Assembly (NCBI GenBank): GCA_041277045.1
Contig: JBGFSY010000003.1
Location: 124,001 to 188,000 of the forward strand
Source of the DNA: Reddybacter sp041277045
Lineage (GTDB): Bacteria > Pseudomonadota > Gammaproteobacteria > Pseudomonadales > Porticoccaceae
Reading direction: 5' to 3'
DNA: 64,000 nt
Of the stretch, positions 59,964-64,000 are shown one piece after another. Under the pieces are notes generated by a model. It did no database searches. It worked only from the letters and a program-made list of their open reading frames with translations, and had not been told where the DNA came from. Every line of letters starts with the position of its first letter. Position 1 is the stretch's first letter. The translations under genes were made by a program, and so were the position numbers.

Positions 59964-61169
59964 ATGAAGAATATTCTCTCCGGACTGCGCGTCGTTGAAG
60001 GGGCCGCGTTTGTCGCCGCACCTTCGGGGGCGATGACTCTGGCCCAGCTTGGCGCCGATGTTATTCGCTTCGACATGATCGGCGGTGGCCTCGATTACCG
60101 CCGCTGGCCGGTCGATAAAAACAATCAAAGTTTGTTTTGGGCCGGTCTTAATAAGGGCAAGCGCTCGATAGCTGTCGACTTCCGCAAGCCCGAAGGGCAG
60201 GAAATTCTCACCCGCTTAATCGCCGCACCCGGTGAAGAGGCGGGGATGTTTTTGAGCAATTTCCCCGCCAAGGGCTGGCTTGCCTACGATAAATTGCGTG
60301 AGCAGCGCGACGATTTGATTTACATGAACCTCAGTGGCGATCGCCACGGTGGCTCGGCAGTGGATTACACGGTCAACTGTGCGATGGGCTTGCCGACGAT
60401 GACCGGCGAAAACAGCGAGCCGGTCAACCATGTGCTGGCCGCTTGGGATGTGATTACCGGTCAGACACTGGCTCTGGGCATGTTGGCCGCAGAGCGCCAT
60501 CGCCGTATTAGTGGTGAGGGACAGCTCATTAAGTTGGCCCTGGCCGACGTGGCATTGGCCACTATGGGTAACCTGGGCTTCATTGCTGAAGCGCAGATTA
60601 ATAAGCAGGATCGCCAGCCCTGCGGCAATTATTTGTTTGGCGCCTACGGTAAAGATTTTCTTACGTCTGATAAACGCCGGGTGATGATTGTCGGCCTGAC
60701 GGGCAATCAGTGGAAGGGCATTTGTAAGGCCACAGGTCTGAGTAATGAAGTCGATCAGTTGGCTGAGCGCTTGGGCTTGAATCTGCGTCAGGAGGGCGAT
60801 CGCTTTACTGCGCGTGTCGAGCTTACGGCTTTGTTTGAACCCTGGTTTGCCAGCCAATCTTATGAGCAAGCCACGGGCCTGCTCGATACGCATAATGTCT
60901 GTTGGGGCAAGTATCAGACGCTACAGCAGCTGGTTGCTAGTGACCCCGAGTGCTCTGTCGATAACCCGCTGTTTAGTGAAGTTGAGCAGGGCGATATCGG
61001 CAGCTATTTGTCGCCATCGAGCCCGCTGCAGTTCAGTGCCTTTGAGCGTCAAAATGCTCGCCCGGCACCGGCTTTGGGCCAGCATACCGAAGAGATACTC
61101 GCCGACGAACTGGGCCTAAGTAGCACAGAAATTGGCGGTCTTTACGATCAGGGCATTGTCGCGGGATAG
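59964..61169 (+). CDS. family III CoA transferase, mesaconyl-CoA C1-C4 transferase-like
   Basis: Intramolecular CoA transferase of the CaiB/BaiF family (401 aa). From memory it closely resembles Chloroflexus 2-methylfumaryl-CoA isomerase (Mct): start MKNILSGLRVVEGAAFVAAP, then MTLAQLGADVIRFD and GLDYRRWPV. The catalytic Asp is Asp162 (WDVITGQ). The stretch HGGSAVDYTVN also fits. The end reads GIVAG. Proposed reaction: move CoA from C1 to C4 of mesaconyl-CoA. It would connect the Mcd-like enzyme with the Meh-like hydratase. GTG 59949 is a possible longer start, but ATG 59964 has GGAAAG 7 bp before it and matches the family start. Confidence 0.85.
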   Translation: MKNILSGLRVVEGAAFVAAPSGAMTLAQLGADVIRFDMIGGGLDYRRWPVDKNNQSLFWAGLNKGKRSIAVDFRKPEGQEILTRLIAAPGEEAGMFLSNFPAKGWLAYDKLREQRDDLIYMNLSGDRHGGSAVDYTVNCAMGLPTMTGENSEPVNHVLAAWDVITGQTLALGMLAAERHRRISGEGQLIKLALADVALATMGNLGFIAEAQINKQDRQPCGNYLFGAYGKDFLTSDKRRVMIVGLTGNQWKGICKATGLSNEVDQLAERLGLNLRQEGDRFTARVELTALFEPWFASQSYEQATGLLDTHNVCWGKYQTLQQLVASDPECSVDNPLFSEVEQGDIGSYLSPSSPLQFSAFERQNARPAPALGQHTEEILADELGLSSTEIGGLYDQGIVAG

Positions 61170-61278
61170 CAGGTTTAGTGGTTTTTATGCCACGGTGCAA
61201 ATCATACTGGAGATTATTAGCGCGTGTTAGAGCGATAGTATAGAAATAGGCTCGAATAGCGTCATTTTGAGGTCAATT

Positions 61279-63282
61279 ATGCAAATTCAACATCTGGGCC
61301 GCATGCCGAAAGAGTCGGAGGCTAGTTTTCGTAAGCAGGTCGATATCGCCTGGACAGACTTTGTCAATAAAGGTGAGTGCCGGCCGGGACAGGTTAGGGA
61401 TGTCATTCATGATTCCTGGCAACGCTGCCGTACTAGGGGTGTGGAGTGTACCCAGCACTATCCACCGCTAGTAGCATCCGGTGCCCAGCTCGACCTGCTG
61501 AAACAGGAAAATGAGGAACTCTTGCTCGCCTCTCACAATACCTGGCAAATGCTCTCCGATATTCTCTCCGATAGCGAAAGCTTTCTCACCGTCGCCGAAA
61601 GCAATGGTGTACTGCTTGATGTTTGTGGTGACCCCCTGCTGTGTGACAGCTTGCCCGGACAGCGTATAGCGCCCGGTTACGACTGGAGTGAAAGCTACAC
61701 CGGTACCAATGCTGTGGGCACGGCGGTGGCTTTAAAGCGGCCGGTCGAAGTGCATAGCGTCGAGCACTTTTGTGAGACGGTAAAGATTTGGAGTTGTTCG
61801 GCCGCACCCATTATCGATGTGATTGATGGCGACTTGCTGGGCGTTATCGACGTCACTACCCTCAACCATGCTTACAGCGCCCAGAGTTTGGCATTGGCAA
61901 TGACGGCGGCGCGACAGATTGAACAGACCTTGCACTCACGAGAACTGGCGCGCAATATCACGCTGGTTGACTGGTTTGCCGGTAGTGTCAGCCGCTGGCG
62001 TCAGGATGGGGTGGTTTTACTCGACCGCAAGGGCCGAGTGGTGACGGCCAATGAAAAGGCCAAAAACATGTTTGCCAGTGAGGGCATTGACGAGAAACTG
62101 GGGAAAAACTATCGCCTACTACAGCCCGATAGCCTAGGTACGGTGAAAGACTGGGAGGGGCTACTGCCCCGGGCCATCGTACCGGTGGCCTATGAGGCCT
62201 ACAATCGTGATGGCCGTACCGAGGGTGGAATCCTGGTTATTCGGCCGCGCCTGGCTGCTGTAAGACCCACTCTGGCAGTTCCGGAGGCGGCCTCTTGCTC
62301 CGCTATTGATGCCATTATTGGTCAAAACTCGGGTATGCAAGCCCTAAAAAAGCGCGCCCTGCGCCTTGCTGCATCCCCGGCGCCGTTGCTTATACAGGGC
62401 GAGACTGGCTGTGGTAAAGACTTATTTGCCCGCGCCGTGCATTGTTCAGGTAATGGAGAGGGCTCTCCCTTTATCGCGGTGAATTGCGGTGCCCTAACCC
62501 GTGAACTAGCGGTGAGTGAGCTGCTGGGTTACGAGCCCGGCGCCTTTACCGGCGCTGCACCGAAGGGGCGGCCTGGCAAGTTTGAAGAGGCACATGGCGG
62601 CACCTTATTTCTCGATGAAATTGGTGAGTTGTCACTCGATGTGCAGGTCGCTCTGCTACGGGTTTTACAAGATGGCGTCGTGGCGAGGTTGGGCAGTAGT
62701 AAAGAGCGCAAGGTTGAGGTGAGGGTTATTGCCGCGACCAATCGTAGTCTCGCTGCGGCAGTAGAAGAGGGCAGTTTTCGCGAAGATTTGTACTATCGGC
62801 TCAAAGTCATGTCCCTGGATATTATGCCCCTGCGCGAACGTCCGGATGATATTGCGCTACTGAGTGATTTATTTCTCCAGCAATTTGCCCAAAGTTACGC
62901 CATGGAGCCTCGCCAGGTCGACCCTGACTTGCTCGATGCGCTATGCCAGTACTCCTGGCCGGGCAATGTTCGCGAGTTGCGGGCCGTGCTCGAAAGTATG
63001 TTTGTAATGAGTGATGCCCAGACCCTCAGTTGCGATGAACTACCCACTGATATGACGACGGCGAGGCTGAATGCCCTGAGCGCTATGCCAGTAGGGCTAT
63101 TCGACGGCGCAGCGAGCGCTACGCTACCCGGTGCCGATACCTTGCATGGGCTGGAGTGTGAGGCGATTCGTAAAGAATTGCTTTTACACAAGGGCAATCG
63201 CTCAAAAGTGGCGCGAAATCTAGGTATTTCTCGCAGCACCCTGTATCGGAAAATAAAAAACTACGGTCTGGCGGACGATTAA
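61279..63282 (+). CDS. sigma-54-dependent transcriptional activator, AcoR-like
   Basis: Enhancer-binding activator (667 aa). The N-terminal sensory part (about 75-230) is a GAF-type domain as in AcoR, with NAVGTAVALKRPVEVHSVEHFC. A PAS-like segment follows (DGVVLLDRKGRVVTANEKA). The AAA+ domain has Walker A GETGCGKD and GAFTGA, the sigma-54 contact loop. A Fis-type HTH lies at the end (NRSKVARNLGISRSTLYRKIKNYG). ATG 61279 has GAGG 6 bp before it; the frame extends to a TTG at 61267. It probably controls the catabolic genes here from sites such as 50675-50690. Its effector is unknown. Confidence 0.93.
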   Translation: MQIQHLGRMPKESEASFRKQVDIAWTDFVNKGECRPGQVRDVIHDSWQRCRTRGVECTQHYPPLVASGAQLDLLKQENEELLLASHNTWQMLSDILSDSESFLTVAESNGVLLDVCGDPLLCDSLPGQRIAPGYDWSESYTGTNAVGTAVALKRPVEVHSVEHFCETVKIWSCSAAPIIDVIDGDLLGVIDVTTLNHAYSAQSLALAMTAARQIEQTLHSRELARNITLVDWFAGSVSRWRQDGVVLLDRKGRVVTANEKAKNMFASEGIDEKLGKNYRLLQPDSLGTVKDWEGLLPRAIVPVAYEAYNRDGRTEGGILVIRPRLAAVRPTLAVPEAASCSAIDAIIGQNSGMQALKKRALRLAASPAPLLIQGETGCGKDLFARAVHCSGNGEGSPFIAVNCGALTRELAVSELLGYEPGAFTGAAPKGRPGKFEEAHGGTLFLDEIGELSLDVQVALLRVLQDGVVARLGSSKERKVEVRVIAATNRSLAAAVEEGSFREDLYYRLKVMSLDIMPLRERPDDIALLSDLFLQQFAQSYAMEPRQVDPDLLDALCQYSWPGNVRELRAVLESMFVMSDAQTLSCDELPTDMTTARLNALSAMPVGLFDGAASATLPGADTLHGLECEAIRKELLLHKGNRSKVARNLGISRSTLYRKIKNYGLADD

Positions 63283-63471
63283 ATGGAATTAGCCCAGATA
63301 AGGGCTTGTGCCGGTTTACCTGCTTGCAGTGCTAAGGCAAAATGTCGAGCAGCATTGAGATTTGGCAAGCGGTGTACGGACAGTAAATGCCGTGGCAATA
63401 ACCGTTAACGAAATAATTAAACATAAAATCTAAACGACTCATAATAAAGTCGAACGACATGGAGTGGGGAT

Positions 63472-64000
63472 ATGGCGAGCAAAGAAGCAGAATCGATAGT
63501 GGGTTTATATCGTGAGTGGTCAGAAAAGCTGATGCTCGGAGGTGATATGGAACTACCTGAGCTACGTGAATTATTTGATCACTGGGGTGATTTGAGCAGC
63601 GAACCAGCTGATGTTGAATATCAGGAGACTGTACTAGCCGGTGTTGATTGCGTTTGGGCAATACCCAAAGGTGCCGACAAAAGTCGTGTAGTGATTTGCT
63701 GCCACGGTGGTGGTTTTATGGTCGGTTCACCAAAAAGCCACAATAAAATGTATGGCCACGTGGCGAAAGCGGTGGGCTGTAGTGCTCTGGTCATCGACTA
63801 CACCCGCGCCCCTGAAAACCCCCATCCCGGTATTGTCGAGCAGGCAGTGGCGGTGTATGGGCAGTTGCTTGAACAGGGTTATAAGCCCGAGCATATCGCC
63901 ACCACCGGTGATTCGGCTGGCGGCAACTTGTGCACCTCCATGATTTTGTACGCCCGTCACAAGGGTTTGCCTGCACCGGCCTGTACTGCGCCTCTGTCTC
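63472..64000 (+). CDS. alpha/beta hydrolase of HSL type (3' end outside window)
   Basis: Starts at ATG 63472 with GGAGTGGGGA upstream and stays open to the last base. Visible are CCHGGGFMVGSPKSHN, with the HGGG oxyanion motif (near residue 83), VIDYTRAPENPHP and the nucleophile elbow GDSAGGN. These are the marks of the hormone-sensitive lipase/arylacetamide deacetylase family (about 300 aa when complete), so about 176 residues are visible. It follows the sigma-54 activator and may belong to its regulon. An esterase could release an acid for CoA activation. Confidence 0.88.
   Translation, partial: MASKEAESIVGLYREWSEKLMLGGDMELPELRELFDHWGDLSSEPADVEYQETVLAGVDCVWAIPKGADKSRVVICCHGGGFMVGSPKSHNKMYGHVAKAVGCSALVIDYTRAPENPHPGIVEQAVAVYGQLLEQGYKPEHIATTGDSAGGNLCTSMILYARHKGLPAPACTAPLS

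Noticed and set aside
1..64000. CRISPR arrays, rRNA, tRNA, IS elements, prophage
   Set aside because: No regular direct repeats with spacers, no rRNA or tRNA sequence that I recognise, no transposase or integrase. Not an exhaustive computed search.

Overview
The window looks like chromosomal DNA of an aerobic, Gram-negative gammaproteobacterium, probably a marine Cellvibrionales/Spongiibacteraceae-like lineage. The genus is a guess. The evidence is the gene set and its order: valS-holC-pepA divergent from lptFG, yciO-scpA-scpB-rluB, a pilU ATPase, DUF3094, the DUF3015/DUF4105 pair, a PHA-granule-type protein, oadGAB and OmpW. Base composition is moderately GC. The DUF3015/DUF4105 genes and the 31.2-32.6 kb region are AT-richer. 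I saw no rRNA, tRNA, CRISPR array, intact insertion sequence or prophage.

Layout. Positions 1-5.7 kb carry the 3' part of a fused F420-precursor (FO) synthase, a possibly frameshifted small membrane gene, and the biotin genes bioB-bioF-bioD. Positions 5.7-8.8 kb carry the ABC-F protein YbiT and PilU on the minus strand. Positions 9.1-12.5 kb hold an envelope module (DUF3015, DUF4105, a lipoprotein alpha/beta hydrolase). Positions 12.5-20.4 kb are housekeeping: valS, holC, pepA, lptF, lptG and an RDD protein. Positions 20.5-24 kb hold a PHA-type protein, an FMN alpha-hydroxyacid dehydrogenase and a D-aminoacylase-like amidohydrolase. Positions 24.4-28.1 kb hold the sodium-pumping oxaloacetate decarboxylase (oadG, oadA, oadB) and a BolA protein. 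Then come ompW, a carboxyltransferase, a lipoprotein cytochrome c and a decayed DUF1329 gene. Positions 32.6-40.8 kb hold mixed metabolic and cell-cycle genes (pdxJ, cyclophilin, yciI, yciO, scpA, scpB, rluB).

From about 41 kb to the end the window is dominated by CoA-ester catabolism. There are five acyl-CoA dehydrogenases, a FAS1/MaoC-type hydratase resembling mesaconyl-C4-CoA hydratase, a CitE-like lyase, an enoyl-CoA hydratase, a luciferase-like monooxygenase and an HMG-CoA-synthase-like protein fused to a DUF35 zinc ribbon. A thiolase, a methylsuccinyl-CoA-dehydrogenase-like enzyme, an SDR plus hydratase-2 pair, a mesaconyl-CoA C1-C4 transferase-like enzyme and a sigma-54 activator follow, then the start of an HSL-type hydrolase that runs off the window.

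Four of these enzymes form a connected route: methylsuccinyl-CoA to mesaconyl-C1-CoA, to mesaconyl-C4-CoA, to citramalyl-CoA, to pyruvate plus acetyl-CoA. The monooxygenase, the HMGCS-DUF35/thiolase pair and the SDR/hydratase-2 pair would lie upstream of it, on a branched or cyclic substrate that I cannot identify. A -24/-12-like element precedes the monooxygenase gene, and the sigma-54 activator lies in the same cluster. This cluster is the best candidate for an undescribed system. Other points to check are a hybrid histidine kinase that lacks its histidine-bearing dimerisation domain, a 30-bp perfect palindrome before an acyl-CoA dehydrogenase gene, and an FO synthase in a gammaproteobacterium.
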